A DNA stretch of 64,000 bases, taken from Engraulis encrasicolus (lineage: Eukaryota; Chordata; Actinopteri; Clupeiformes; Engraulidae). Of the stretch, positions 37,684-51,195 are shown in pieces. Where the stretch lies: NCBI RefSeq assembly GCF_034702125.1, contig NC_085868.1, positions 47,042,778-47,106,777 on the forward strand, in the 5' to 3' direction. The position numbers were made by a program, and so were the translations under genes. Every line of letters begins with the position of its first letter. Position 1 is the first letter of the stretch. Under the pieces are notes generated by a model. The model was not told where the DNA came from. It did not search any database and saw nothing but the letters and a program-made list of their open reading frames with translations.

Positions 37684-37981
37684 GATTAGACTATACTTGT
37701 CATTAACACAGTACATGCCACTTTTTGTGCTTGTACATTTGCAAAATTGTATTATTTGCTACACTATTGAGATTATGTCAGTGGTAGGTTGTTGTGTAAG
37801 GTCTGGAGTTTTTAGAAACTCTGCTGGTTTTGTTTTTTGTTTGTTGCTTTTCCTCAAGTCAAGTTAAGTCAAGTCGAGTCAAAAATGTATGCACCAGGGT
37901 TAGCACTGAAGTTTGAAATTGCGTTTGACCAGTCTTGTGCAGTTATATTAAACATACGCTATAATAAGATATTGACAATAA

Positions 37982-37982
<1 letters not shown>

Positions 37983-38064
<82 letters not shown>

Positions 38065-38092
38065 ACCACACGCACACACACACACACACACA
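37983..38092. repeat. (CA)n microsatellite
   Basis: About 50 CA units with one CCA interruption near 38063. Confidence 0.95.
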
Positions 38093-38621
38093 CACTTCTT
38101 CATCCAAACAACATACGCCTTGGTGTGCTTTAATTGGCTAAGTCTTTTAAATCAAACATATTTTGCTCTTTACAGCGCTAGTTAGCCTCCCATTAGCATC
38201 CAGAGGGGCATCCAGAGGGGCGTCGAGTGCAGTGCTCAACTCCTCATCTGTTATTCAGCATGGAGTCACTAACCTTTCCCCACCTCCCCCCCTGGGATCA
38301 CGCCCCTCATTTACACACAAAGCATGTCACTCACCCCACCGACTACGTAAAGGCCGCACGGATAAGCCAGCGGTGTTTGTATTTGTTGTTGGAGTTCGAA
38401 GTTTTATGTGAATCAAAAACAAAAGAGCAGCAGACTGTTACATCACGCTTCGTAATTACTGCAAGATTATTATGAGATTAGATGCACCTTTTTGTTGGGA
38501 AAATTGTGCAAATTGTACAGCGTGGTTACACAGACAATGGAACAAAAGTAGAGGCAGAGGAACAAGCATCAGTTGATAACGGAGTCGTACCCACAGCCAT
38601 CCCCACTGAGATACGCAGGCA
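38093..38621. other. Intergenic, nothing recognised
   Basis: Open frames here lack motifs. Confidence 0.35.
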
Positions 38622-38719
38622 AACACACATGCGCACGCACACACATACACACGGAAACACACACACATACACACACGCACGCACACAGAAGCAAACACAC
38701 ACACATGCACACACACACA

Positions 38720-38771
<52 letters not shown>

Positions 38772-38952
38772 TACACACAGAAACACACACACATACACAC
38801 ACGCACACACACAGAAGCACACACACACATGCACACACACACAAGCACACACACACAGACATACACACATACACATACACACACACACGCACGCATGCAC
38901 ACATACGCACACACACATACACACACGCACGCACGCACACATGTGCACACAC
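38622..38952. repeat. Compound CA/CACG/CATA microsatellite
   Basis: About 330 bp of CA with GAAACACACA, CGCA and CATA variants in a higher-order pattern; the long His-Thr and Cys-Val frames are artefacts. Confidence 0.9.
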
Positions 38953-38954
38953 AA

Positions 38955-40121
38955 TTCCACTCAGTACATTTATATTCTCTCTCCACACTCCTCCCTTCCC
39001 CCATGCACTGTCTGCCTTCCTTCTATTATAGTAAATCTGCCCCAAGCCATTCTCTTGCTCTATCCTTTGGGTGACACATTTGCACGATTTTCTATTCTTA
39101 TGTTCAATGTTAAGTCATGTCCTTATGTGTAAAGCTTGTTTACGTGTAATAACTGTATTGTGATTTATCGAAAGGAAAACAAGCAAACAAAAACCATCGC
39201 ATAATCTCTAAGTACCAATTCTTAGCCTTGGCAGTTTTTGATTAAACTATCCACTCTCTGTAAGTCAGTGCATTCAACATTCCAAAATCTAATGGGAATT
39301 TCTTTGGTTTCCCCGCATATACCACAGCCAATCAAAATTCCACGCTTACTCATTAGATTCTAATGAGTAAGCGTGCAACTTTGATAAGAACCTCAGCCTC
39401 TGTTCTTCTCCCTCTACAAAGAAGCAGAGCAAATAGTTAACAATGCCAACAGAAGAAAACTGAATGTCACCTTTGTCATCTTTTCACAATTCCCCATCTC
39501 ATGTATGGACTGAATGTAATTTGAATAATATAAGTGTAATGTAATGCTTTTTTATGCACACTTCATGGCTAGTGGTATTGGTGTTCAGCCAAAACCGTGT
39601 GTAAGCGCTTCAAGTTTCCTGTCCAGTTCTTTGCAACAAAAGTGTCAACATTTGGCTCAAAATGGTTGCTGAATTATGTTGTTTTGTTGCCCGTTGTCGT
39701 GTAATAAGTCTCTAAGCAATGTAATGTGAAAAAAGTTGAATTGTATGATTTACAAAATGTTTAAAACACTACAAGGGGTTATACAATTATAGTTACATAT
39801 GTCCTTATGTCCACCCAAGACATCTAATCCCTCCAACACCAACATGATTGTACATACATGTACCTGACGGTAAATAAGAAAGGGGCCACTTTCAAGGGCC
39901 ATAAGAATTGTATTGTCCATATATGAATTTTGTAAGTTTTATATTTTTCCTTATGGCTGATTAGTGCTGTATATGTGCTTAAGCATTTCCCATTTTATGC
40001 ACATCCCATACCACTTCTTTTCTTTTATTGAAACTGCAGAGAGATGGGCATGGCTGATGAGATCTATCCAGAGTTGAGTAATGTACAGGATACCGCCTGC
40101 TGTGACTGCTGCTTCCTCATC
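38955..40121. other. Intergenic with one 17-bp hairpin
   Basis: Arms at 39341-39357 and 39359-39375 (CACGCTTACTCATTAGA) form a near loop-less hairpin. Otherwise nothing recognised. Confidence 0.5.
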
Positions 40122-40200
40122 CTCCTCATCAGGGCCGCTGACGGTTCTTGCTGGGCCCGGGACAAAGTCATCTGAACGGCCCCCCTACCCAAGACATACA

Positions 40201-40580
40201 CACAGAAAAATAAAGGTACCATTGTGTTCCTAAGTCGGTACAAATGCTTGTCGCACCGGCAGTACCATCTTGAAGAACAATTCTGTACCTGCATATGCAA
40301 GTACATTTTTGTACTCCATTCATTTGTACCCTTTAAGGTACATTTGTGTACCCATTGTGACAGAAATGTACCTTAAACCACCATAACCATGTGGCACCCT
40401 CAAGAGGTACTTTTCTGTCCTTTTAAGGTACAGAAGTGTACTTAAATGGTACAAATTAATAGGGTACAAAAGTGTACTTGAAAAGGAAGGTACAGAATTG
40501 TTCTTCAAGAGGGTACCGCCGGTGCGACAAGCATTTGTACCGACTTGGGTACGCAATGGTACTTCCATTTTTCTGAGGTA
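40201..40580. repeat. Foldback with GGTAC-rich arms
   Basis: Left arm (CAGAAAAATAAAGGTACC, TTGTCGCACCGG) pairs with the right arm for over 80 bp, centred near 40390. Confidence 0.8.
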
Positions 40581-41360
40581 CAGGTAGTATTGCTGAAATA
40601 AATGCACAAGTCAACAGGTATACAATCTCTGCACAATCATTTATTAAGCAAAATATCACCAAAGGAAATGTTTTAAAAAGTGATGATAGAAAAAAAATCA
40701 CATTTCAAAACAAAGAGCACAAAATATTTCACAGCAACATACAACTTATGAAACAAAGTGCTTCATAGCAACATGCAGACAACCATCAATAAAATAGATA
40801 TTATCAATCACCAAATGGAAATGTTAAAAAAGTGATCATAAAAAAAAAAAAATCCATAGGAAACTAGTACAAAATATTTCATAGCAACATACAATCATTA
40901 ATACACGTAGAATAGACATCCACGGGATGGAAATCTAATTCATCTCCTGGGCTTAACAATGCCCAATTGAGGTCCAATTTTACATAAATTAGCCCAAAAC
41001 ATGAGTTCGAAGAGCTAACAGAAACTTCCAAAATGTTACATTGTCTTTATATAGTAGACATCAATTCAAGCCATACGTTTTTCTTCAAACTTAATGACTG
41101 TAAATAATGTTCAATATGGTCTTGAAGATGTTAATGTAGATACATGTTGGGTGTTATGTGAGAAGATTTGTGGCTTCTTCAAAGTGTTTTGCGAATCCAA
41201 TTGAAGTGCTGAAAATGGTGCATTTTTACTGTATATGACCTCTAAAATTCACACAGTTTGAAAACCAAAGCACTGCTTGAACTGATGTCAACAGAATAAA
41301 GACAATGTAACATTTCAGAAATTTCTGTTAACTTTCACAAGTTCCTTGAAATATTGATGC

Positions 41361-41600
41361 TTAACCCATTTTGTCCTAAGCCCTTTTTGGGAAAGGATGC
41401 CCTCTTCCTATTAAATCCTAAATATCTCAGCCTCCGAAGCACATACAAACATGAAATGAGTTACATTTGAAAGCCAAGACCCTCCCCTTGCATTGCAATG
41501 TGTTCATTCAGCTCTACCATACCCACATATTTAATAAAGCAGCTAAAATCTCAAAATCATGAAAAACCTGTGTATGTGTCTCCAGGACACAATGGGTTAA
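41361..41600. mobile_element. TTAA-flanked MITE (TTAACCCATT family)
   Basis: TTAACCCATT at both ends, inverted; interior homologous to 31142-31449 in inverted orientation. Confidence 0.75.
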
Positions 41601-41928
41601 GGTGTGAAATATGCTGAGGAAATCCCATTGTTTTGCAAGTTGAAATACATACTTAATGTACAATGTACATAGATACATACATGTTCGGTGCTATGCAGAA
41701 GGATTTTGCATCCTCTGTCATTTGACAGTCATGAACATCTTCAAGATCATATTTTACATTATTTACATTCAATTTTGAGACGCACAGAAGTACTTCATCC
41801 TCAAAAGACATATTGAAATACATCATGTCCCTTTAAAGTGTTTTGTGAATCTAATGGAAGTGCTAAAAATTTTATATTTACACTTTTCCTGTATGACCTC
41901 TTAAATTCACACATTAGGTTGAATTGAT

Positions 41929-42303
41929 TAGCCTGGTTCTCACCGGACGGTATGTGTGTATAGCTCCAGAGCCGCCTAGTGGATCAGAGCTACCCACACT
42001 ACCGTCTGGTACACTGCCACTACCATGCTGGTATCGAGTCAGAAAATAAACAGAGCATTTATTGCTTCAATATCAGCCTCTCAACCAACACATTTCTTCA
42101 AAAATGTTCTCTGTTTGTCTCTAAACAGAGTCAGTATAGTCTATAATCTGTCCTGTGACTCCTCAATGCAAGTGGTCATGATATTGAAGCAATAAATGCT
42201 CTGTTTGTTTTCTAACTCGAAACCAGCATGTTAACCGCAGTGTACCAGCTCCACAAGGGGGATCCGGAGCTACACAGGCAATGTTTGGTGAGAACCAGGC
42301 TAT
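41929..42303. mobile_element. Foldback element with 8-bp target duplication
   Basis: Ends TAGCCTGGTTCTCACC and its inverse; flanks GAATTGAT at 41921-41928 and 42304-42311. Inner arms (ATTGAAGCAATAAATGCTCTG) are also inverted. Confidence 0.85.
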
Positions 42304-42379
42304 GAATTGATGCCTACTACATAAAGACAATGTAACTTTTTGGAAATTTCTGTTTACTCATCTAATTCATCTCCTTGGC

Positions 42380-42714
42380 TTAAAGGGACACTGTGCAGGA
42401 AATGGTCAAAAAAGGTACTGCAACTATGCTGCTCATTGAAACTGGGCTGCCTTTTGCCAAATTTGATCTTTACATGGAAGTTTACAAAGTAATAAACAAA
42501 TAGTTTCCAGTATGGTCCAAGTAGAGTCATTTTTGCAGCTAAAAATGGCTATTTCTGGAAATCCAAAATGGCGGACCATGGAGAAGATCCCCCTTTTCAT
42601 GTATGAAAAGTGCAATTTTTCCAGATATAATGAATAATTAGAATTTGATGCTGGTGATAAGTATTCATGAAAAGGTGACATTAGTGAATGGGCAGCATGA
42701 ATTCTGGAAATAAG
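42380..42714 (+). mobile_element. TTAA-type MITE (AGGGACACTGTG family), copy 3
   Basis: Left TTAAAGGGACACTGTGC intact; right terminus lost after CTGGAAATAA. Confidence 0.7.
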
Positions 42715-42839
42715 GCTGCTTGCGTGTTGCCTGTAAACACGCTGAAGGAATGGTACTTTGAAAAAGACGATTCACAGTTTCAGTCCACATGTGATGCTGA
42801 AATCAGGTTCATGGGCATGTAAAAGTCCAATGTGCTTAA

Positions 42840-45800
42840 TCAATTTGTGTAAAGGTTCTGTTGGTCCATGTTGTAAACAAAATACATACAGAATGTCGTG
42901 ATGAATGCCTCTTCAACACCAATCAGGGAACACACTCGAAGCCTGTCAACTACAACGATACTTTCAGCATTCCCGGCAATCGTAGCTCTCCAGTCCTGTG
43001 CCTTCATGCTGATAGTTGGGTAAGGGGTGTTTGGCTTGCCCTACATCACAGATTGTAAATGAAAAATGATGCAATTAAATCAAATGCAATTCATACAATT
43101 AAACCAAACTAAAATCATTTGACAAATGTTAAATATTCAGCTCGTGTTTACCTCTCCCATAAAATCAGGTTCTCGGCCTTCTCCTGGAATAGTCTTGGCA
43201 GGAGGATAATTCCAGCTCTGGTGTCAATGGCCTGGGGTGGGGAAACATACAAACAATAACATATTAACAACTAAGATTATAGGCCAAAAGCTTGGACACA
43301 CACAGCTATTTACATTATATTGTAGACAATCATGGAGGGCATCAAAACTGCATGAACACATATAGAATTGACCTCTGGCTAAGGCCCGGTTGGTTGATTG
43401 ACCAATCATCATAGCACAAGAGGTCTGACAGTTTTTGACAACGCGAATCCAAGCAACTGTAATGCAAGGGTGGTGGGACTTGGACAAAGGATACTTGTAA
43501 TCTTAAAAAATATCAATATCTTCTGTGAAACAGCAATGTGGTGAATGCAATGCCATTGTGTGCAGTGTTCACTTGTGTGCTTTGTCACAATGTCATTGGC
43601 CTAACAGCAGAAGGCACCAAGGGTGAGTTTGTAAACTGCCGCTCCGGGCACATAACAGTTGGTCATGTCATGTTTGAATGTGTTATTCAGACTGTTAGAG
43701 AGTAGACATTTGAAACACGCATTTTGGTGCAGATTCGTTAATATTTGCTTACATGCTGATTTTTCTCAGCATTTTTAGACATGGTGCTACTAAGGGGATC
43801 AATGTACTGTAACCAGGCAGCTGCCATCATTCCTTAACCATCCTCTCAAAATAACACACAACATAAACAGGATGCATCTCTGATTAACAGTGTGTGATTC
43901 AAACTGTTAAGACATTTGGCATTTGAAACACATACATGAGGTGTAAATTTGTGAATGGTTGCTAACCTTTAGAAATTCCGTCAAAGCATTTGCAGACATG
44001 GTCCATCAAGGGGGCTCAAGAACGACCAGAGAGCTACCATCCAGCCATAAGGATATCTTGGTCATCTTCTCAGCTGCATTAATATAAAAAATATAAATAA
44101 CACACATTAGTATGCATCTCCTATTGTCAGCATGAAATGCATAGCATGTTAGAAATATGACATTTCAAAAATACATGGATTGGCTTTGTGTGAATTTATT
44201 AACTTAAAACTCACCTCTTGCCACAGTGTTTATTTCTCTGAGGTACACCACACCAAAGGAATCACTCAATATAATCAGCCAGCTTCCATGTAAGATCCTT
44301 CAGCAATCTTCTCAGTCAACTGCAAAGCATGACAGCACAAAACATGCACATGAGTATGCATCTAAAAGTCTCTACAAGGCCTAATTATTACAAGATAATA
44401 AAGTATGAAAAATGATAACGTCACCATGATTTTACAATAGGCCTACAATATGAAACATCTATGAGATACATTTCTATACATATAAAATGTTTTTTTTGTT
44501 TTGTTTTTTTTAATCATTGAACATTTTCTCAAACGGTGTGCAAAGCTGGAGGGCAAAAGAGCAGATTATCTGTCTGGATATTTTACTCATCACTTGAAAT
44601 GAAATCTGATGCAGCCTACTTGTTAAGACCTCTAAACCACCTACTAATAGATCCAAAAAGGATGCTCAAAGAAATCTAAATATTCANTGCAGCAAGACAA
44701 ATTAAGCATCTTTCATAAAGCCAAGAATTAAGCAGCCTACACATCTGTGTGTGTTCACTATTTCAAGAGAAATCTGGTAAAGTGAATGTCTATTTAAAGA
44801 AGTGCAAACACGATCGTATGGCTCTCGTAGTGATTTCTCCTCAGAGAAGAGGCACAGAATTGTTGGCAGTAACAGAATGGGACAAAACAGCACACTGTGT
44901 GCACAATAACAAGTTCAGAATGTGTTTCTTTGCCCACTTCCTTTACACAACGAACAGGGAAAGGCACATGTGTTAAAACATACTTCAGATTAAGTTATAC
45001 AAAAGGAGTTCGTTTCTAACAGGAAAAGGCAGGCATATGGCTCCTTCAGACTTCTTAGCTAAAAGACTTTAGCTATACTCAGACTTTAGCTATACACTCC
45101 TTTATTATACTCAAAAGGTGTTCGTTTCTACTAATAACCAAAAACCAACAACAATAGATAATACCTACCTCAGGCTATTTCAAACATCCCTCCTCTCGTC
45201 AAAGTGAACATGAATTAACCGTTTAGCTAGCTAATGTTGCTAGCGGACATTAAGCTAGCTCTTCATTCTGGCATGACTGTTTTGCCTTGGCGCTAAGCCT
45301 ACAATATGAACTGGACATGTTGTATCTAAGCTTACTTCAGAGCAAAATTATATTCAAAATGAGTTTGTTTCTAACAAGAAACCAATAATCAGTTATGAAT
45401 AATACCTCAGGCTACTTCAAACATCCCTCAACAAAGTTGACATGATTTAACCGTTAGACTTTAGCTAACTTTGCTAGCGGACCAGATATTACCCATTTTA
45501 GCTAGATGTTGCTAGCGGACTTTTAGCTACTTATTGACTCTGGCATGGCTGTTTGGCACAACTGGACAAGTTTTATAGCTACTTCAGAGCAGATATATAT
45601 TGTAAAGGAGTTCGTTTCAAACAAAAGTTAGAGGTTTCCAAGTAAGTAAGTTGTGAAATAACCTCTGGCAAAGTTAGCATAGTTATACAGTAGTGGCCTT
45701 TCAGAACAGCATGTTAGCAGAGGTTTGGTCTGATGCCAAATTCGTTATTCAATGTAGGCCTACATTTAGCATTGTCTTAAAATTATGAATGAAACATTGA

Positions 45801-45845
45801 AAATAAATGAACTTACCTCACAAAGAGCTTGAATTTCACCAACAT
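42840..45845 (-). pseudogene. Decayed multi-exon gene inside the nested element
   Basis: Visible minus-strand pieces: a first coding exon at 45817-45845 (MLVKFKLFV, donor GTAAGTTC); three diverged exon-like blocks near 44215-44325 (SDSFGVVYLREINTVAR), 43985-44062 (MTKISLWLDGSSLVVLEPP, then stop) and 43770-43850; 43152-43231 (AIDTRAGIILLPRLFQEKAE); and a terminal exon 42840-43040, 66 codons open to a stop (MKAQDWRATIAGNAESIVVV). Splice sites are good, but 44215-44325 needs two frame changes, 43985-44062 has a stop, and the last two exons join out of phase by one. It resembles from memory multi-copy uncharacterised or SAMD3-like fish proteins; no domain is assignable. The middle blocks sit in imperfect tandem repeats of about 240 bp. 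Function unknown. Confidence 0.45.
45010..45640. repeat. Imperfect tandem repeat, about 240-bp units
   Basis: GTTCGTTTCTAAC, CTTCAAACATCCCTC and GCTAGCGGAC blocks recur two to three times in the same order within the first intron of the decayed gene. Confidence 0.65.
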
Positions 45846-45989
45846 CTCAACTGTCTTCTTGGCACCATGGCGGACGTGCAGGACCGTCCAAGATCATTTT
45901 TTTACAAGTAGACGTACTTGACGTTGAGTCCCGCCCCCTTTCATTAAACTGACATGTATCCAACTGGTGTGTGTACCCCCGGGTACAAA

Positions 45990-48900
45990 TGTGTCCTCTA
46001 CTGATGCATGTAGTGCGGTAAAGTTAGTTTGATATTGGACATTCATTTGACATTCAAAATAGAAACTTGATGGATCTGAAAAATAAGTCTTGTGGTACAT
46101 GAGGGACTTCTGTCCATATGTTAAAAATATGGTTTGATGACTATAGTAAAGTCGCCTAATTCCGCCCGTCTCCCAATTCCGCCCGCCTACTTATAAGTGA
46201 TGATAGTTACTTATGTATCCACTATTTAAGTCAGGAATGGATATCGACATGATACGGAGTTTGTATGCTTACAATTTGAAACGGTGATGATATTTAAAAC
46301 CGAGTCAAACGGCCATAAACAGCATTGTAATGAATGGTGTCGTAACGGCAGCATGGAACTTTAATTTCACGACGACATTCTGGCTAAAAACTCGCCCTGG
46401 CCGCTTCCCTGTTTCGCTTTAGGACCAAAATTATTCAACCGTTTCCACAGTAACGACCAAACTAATCACAGTTCCTGCATCGGTAAAGCCAGAACTACAA
46501 GTGTGAACGAAATCAGCAAAATGCAATGAAGGAATAATAAACAGTACCGGAAATACCGACGTGACCTGAAATCAAGCGGGCGGAATTGGGAGCCTTTCGC
46601 CGGTGAATTGTGCTGAAATTAGATTGTGGACATGCTGAACGTTGTCGCCAAATTACGATAGAAAGGGCTACCAATGTTAGCTAATATTGCTCATTACCTC
46701 ATCTACACAGTTGCCGCTATCCAAAAATATACGATAGCATAATTAAATAGTATTTGAAATAGTGATATTATCACGTTTTCAATGAAGTGATCAGTGAAGT
46801 GGGCGGAATATGGCGACCTTACTCTAAAGGTCAAAAGGTCAAGGAGCCTAATTAGTTTATATCAACATATTAAGTATTTTTATTATTTGTAGAATTACTT
46901 GAGTGCTAAATCTAAAAAACAAGTCTTGTGGTATATGAGGTATATTTATCTCTATTTTATAAAACTGGTGTGGTGATCCGAGGTCAAAAGGTCAAGGAGC
47001 CTAATTCATTTACAACACATTTTTTTTATGATTTTATTTTTTTCTGAATTGACAGAATGAAGAATGACAAAAAGAACTCATGTGGCATATGAGGGACACA
47101 TGCCTCTGTGTTACAAAACTGGTTAACCGACTCAAGGTCAAAAGGTCGCTGAGCCTAATTCAATTATATCAATAATTTTTGTAAATATTATTATTAAAAT
47201 ACCCACCAAAGTGATTCATCTGTAAAACAAGTCTTGTGGCAAATGAGGGACATTTATGTCTGTGTGATAGACCTGGTGTGGTGAGCCAAGGTCAAAAGGT
47301 CAAGGAGCCTGATTCATTTATATCACCATTTTAAATATTTTTTATTATTTATAGAATTATTTGAGTGCCAAATCTAAAAAACAAGTCTTGTGGTAAATTA
47401 GGTATATTTAACTCTGTTTTATAAAACTGGTGTGGTGATCAAAGGTCAAAAGGTCAAGGAGCCTAATTCATTTACAACACATTTTTTATGATTTTATTTT
47501 TTTCTGAATTGACAGAATGAAGAATGACAAAATGAACTTTTGTGGCTTATGAGGTACACATGCCTCTGTGTTACAACACTGGTTAACAGACTCAAGGTCA
47601 AAAGGTCGCGGAGCCTAATTCATTTATATCACTCATTTTTGTAATATTATTATTAAAATACCCACCAAAGTGATGAATCTGTAAAATAAGTCTTGTGGCA
47701 AATGATGGACATGTATGTCTGTGTGATAGACCTGGTGTGGTGAGCCAAGGTCAAAAGGTTAAGGAGCCTAATTCATTTATATCACCATTTTAAATATTTT
47801 GTATTATTTATAGAATTATTTGAGTGCTAAATCTAAAAAGCAAGTCTTGTGGTAAATGAGGTATATTTAACTCTGTTTTATAAAACTGGTGTGGTGATCA
47901 AAGGTCAAAAGGTCAAGGAGCCTAATTCATTTACAACACATTTTTTATGATTTTATTTTTTTCTGAATTGACAGAATGAAGAATGACAAAATTAACTCTT
48001 GTGGCATATGAGGGACACATGCCTCTGTGTTACAAAACTGGTTAACCGACTCAAGGTCAAAAGGTCGCGGAGCCTAATTCATTTATATCACTCATTTTTG
48101 TAATATTATTATTAAAATACCAACCAATGTGATGAATCTGTAAAACAAGTCTTGTGGCAAATGAGGGACATTTATTCCTGTGTGATAGACCTGGTGTGGT
48201 GAGCCAAGGTCAAAAGGTCAAGGAGCCTAATTCATTTATATCACCATTTTAAATATTTTTTTATTATTTATAGAATTATTTGAGTGCTAAATCTAAAAAA
48301 CAAGTCTTGTGGTAAATGAGGTATATTTATCTCTGTTTTATAAAACTGGTGTGGTGATCAGAGGTCAAAAGGTCAAGGAGCCTAATTCATTTACGACACA
48401 TTTTTTATGATTTTATTTTTTTCTGAATTGACAGAATGAAGAATGACAAAATTAACTCTTGTGGCATATGAGGCACACATGCCTCTGTGTTACAAAACTG
48501 GTTAACCAACTCAAGGTCAAAAGGTCGCGGAGCCTAATTCATTTATATCACTCATTTTTGTAATATTATTATTAAAATACCAACCAATGTGATGAATCTG
48601 TAAAAAAGTCTTGTGGCAAATGAGGGACATTTATGTCTGTGTGATAGACCTGGTGTGGTGAGCCAAGGTCAAAAGGTCAAGGAGCCTAATTCATTTATAT
48701 CACCATTTTAAATATTTTTTATTATTTAAAGAATTATTTGAGTGCTAAATCTGAAAAACAAGTCTTGTGGTAAATGAGGTATATTTATCTATGTTTTATA
48801 AAACTGGTGTGGTGATCAAAGGTTAAAAGGTCAAGGAGCCTAATTCATTTACAACACATTTTTTATGATTTTATTTTTTTCTCAATTAACAGAATGAAGA

Positions 48901-51195
48901 ATGACAAAATGAACTCTTGTGGCATATGAGGCACACATGCCTCTGTGTTGCAAAACTGGTTAACCAACTCAAGGACAAAAGGTCGCGGAGCCTAATTCAT
49001 TTATATCACTGAATATAAATTATTACATAAATAAGTGATATAAATGAATTAGGCTCCGCGACATTTTGACCTCTGATCACCACACCAGTTTTATAAAACA
49101 GAGATAAATATACCTCATTTACCACAAGACTTGTTTTTTAGATTTAGCACTCAAATAATTCTACAAATAATAAAAATATTTAAAATATTGATATAAACTT
49201 ATTAAGCTCATTGACCTTTTGACCTTAGCTCACCACACCAGGTCTATCACACAGACATAAATATGCCTCTTGTACCACAAGACTTGTTTTACAGATTCAT
49301 CACTTTGGTGGGTATTTTAATAATAATATTTACAAAAATTATTGATATAAATGAATTAGGCTCCGCGACCTTTTGACCTTGAGTTGGTTAACCAGTTTTG
49401 CAACACAGAGGCATGTGTGCCTCATATGCCACTAGAGTTCATTTTGTCATTCTTCATTCTGTCAATTCAGAAAAAAATAAAATCATAAAAAATGTGTTGT
49501 AAATGAATTAGGCTCCTTGACCTTTTGACCTCGGATCACCACACCAGTTTTATAAAATAGAGATAAATATACCTCATTTACCACAAGACTTGTTTTTCAG
49601 ATTTAGCACTCAAATAATTCTTTAAATAATAAAAAATATTTAAAATGGTGATATAAATGAATTAGGCTCCTAGACCTTTTGACCTTGGCTCACCACACCA
49701 GGTCTATCACACAGACATAAATGTCCCTCATTTGCCACAAGACTTTTTTACAGATTCATCACTTTGGTGGGTATTTTAATAATAATATTACAAAAATGAG
49801 TGATATAAATGAATTAGGCTCCGCGACCTTTTGACCTTGAGTCGGTTAACCAGTTTTGTAACACAGAGGCATGTGTGCCTCATGCCACAAGAGTTAATTT
49901 TGTCATTCTTCATTCTGTCAATTCAGAAAAAAATTAAATCATAAAAAATGTGTCGTAAATGAATTAGGCTCCTTGACCTTTTGACCTCTGATCACCACAC
50001 CAGTTTTATAAAACAGAGATAAATATACCTCATTTACCACAAGACTTGTTTTTTAGATTTAGCACTCAAATAATTCTATAAATAATAAAAAAATATTTAA
50101 AATGGTGATATAAATGAATTAGGCTCCTTGACCTTTTGGCCTTGGCTCACCACACCAGGTCTATCACACAGACATAAATGTCCCTCATTTACCACAAGAC
50201 TTGTCTTACAGATGAATCACTTTGGTGGGTATTTTAATAATAATATTACAAAAATGAGTGATATAAATGAATTAGGCTCCGCGACCTTTTGACCTTGAGT
50301 CGGTTAACCAGTTTTGTAACACAGAGGCATGTGTCCCTCATATGCCACAAGAGTTAATTTTGTCATTCTTCATTCTGTCAATTCAGAAAAAAAATAAAAT
50401 CATAAAAAATGTGTTGTAAATGAATTAGGCTCCTTGACCTTTTGACCTTTGATCACCACACCAGTTTTATAAAACAGAGTTAAATATACCTAATTTACCA
50501 CAAGACTTGTTTTTTAGATTTAGCACTCAAATAATTCTATAAATAATAAAAAATATTTAAAATGGTGATATAAATGAATCAGGCTCCTTGACCTTTTGAC
50601 CTTGGCTCACCACACCAGGTCTATCACACAGACATAAATGTCCCTCATTTGCCACAAGACTTGTTTTACAGATGAATCACTTTGGTGGGTATTTTAATAA
50701 TAATATTTACAAAAATTATTGATATAATTGAATTAGGCTCAGCGACCTTTTGACCTTGAGTCGGTTAACCAGTTTTGTAACACAGAGGCATGTGTCCCTC
50801 ATATGCCACAAGAGTTCATTTTGTCATTCTTCATTCTGTCAATTCAGAAAAAAATAAAATCATAAAAAAATGTGTTGTAAATGAATTAGGCTCCTTGACC
50901 TTTTGACCTCGGATCACCACACCAGTTTTATAAAATAGAGATAAATATACCTCATATACCACAAGACTTGTTTTTTAGATTTAGCACTCAAGTAATTCTA
51001 CAAATAATAAAAATACTTAATATGTTGATATAAACTAATTAGGCTCCTTGACCTTTTGACCTTTAGTCATCAAACCATATTTTTAACATATGGACAGAAG
51101 TCCCTCATGTACCACAAGACTTATTTTTCAGATCCATCAAGTTTTTATTTTGAATGTCAAATGAATGTCCAATATCAAACTAACTTTACCGCACT
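45990..51195. repeat. 5-kb inverted repeat made of 153/459-bp tandem units
   Basis: The left arm (45990-49010, less the insertion 46143-46827) and right arm (49030-51195) are inverted copies meeting at an AT-rich centre near 49020. Each arm is a tandem array of roughly 153-bp monomers in three types, giving a 459-bp higher-order unit (for example starts near 47303, 47762, 48221 and 48680). Each monomer carries AGGTCAAAAGGTC followed by GAGCCTAATTCATTTA, and an ACAAGTCTTGTGG-like block. No coding potential. Confidence 0.9.
46143..46827. mobile_element. MITE interrupting the left arm of the inverted array
   Basis: Ends AGTAAAGTCGCC..ATTCCGCCC and the inverse with few changes. The right arm (about 51058-51070) keeps the uninterrupted site GACTAAAGGTC, showing a TA-type insertion after the inverted repeat formed. 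Confidence 0.8.

Noticed and set aside
42433..42681. 82-codon frame
   Set aside because: It lies wholly in the AGGGACACTGTG-family MITE and is not shared as an open frame by the other copies.
46840..49010. CRISPR-like regular repeat spacing
   Set aside because: The period is 153/459 bp with monomer-length repeats and no unique spacers, in a vertebrate genome; it is a satellite.
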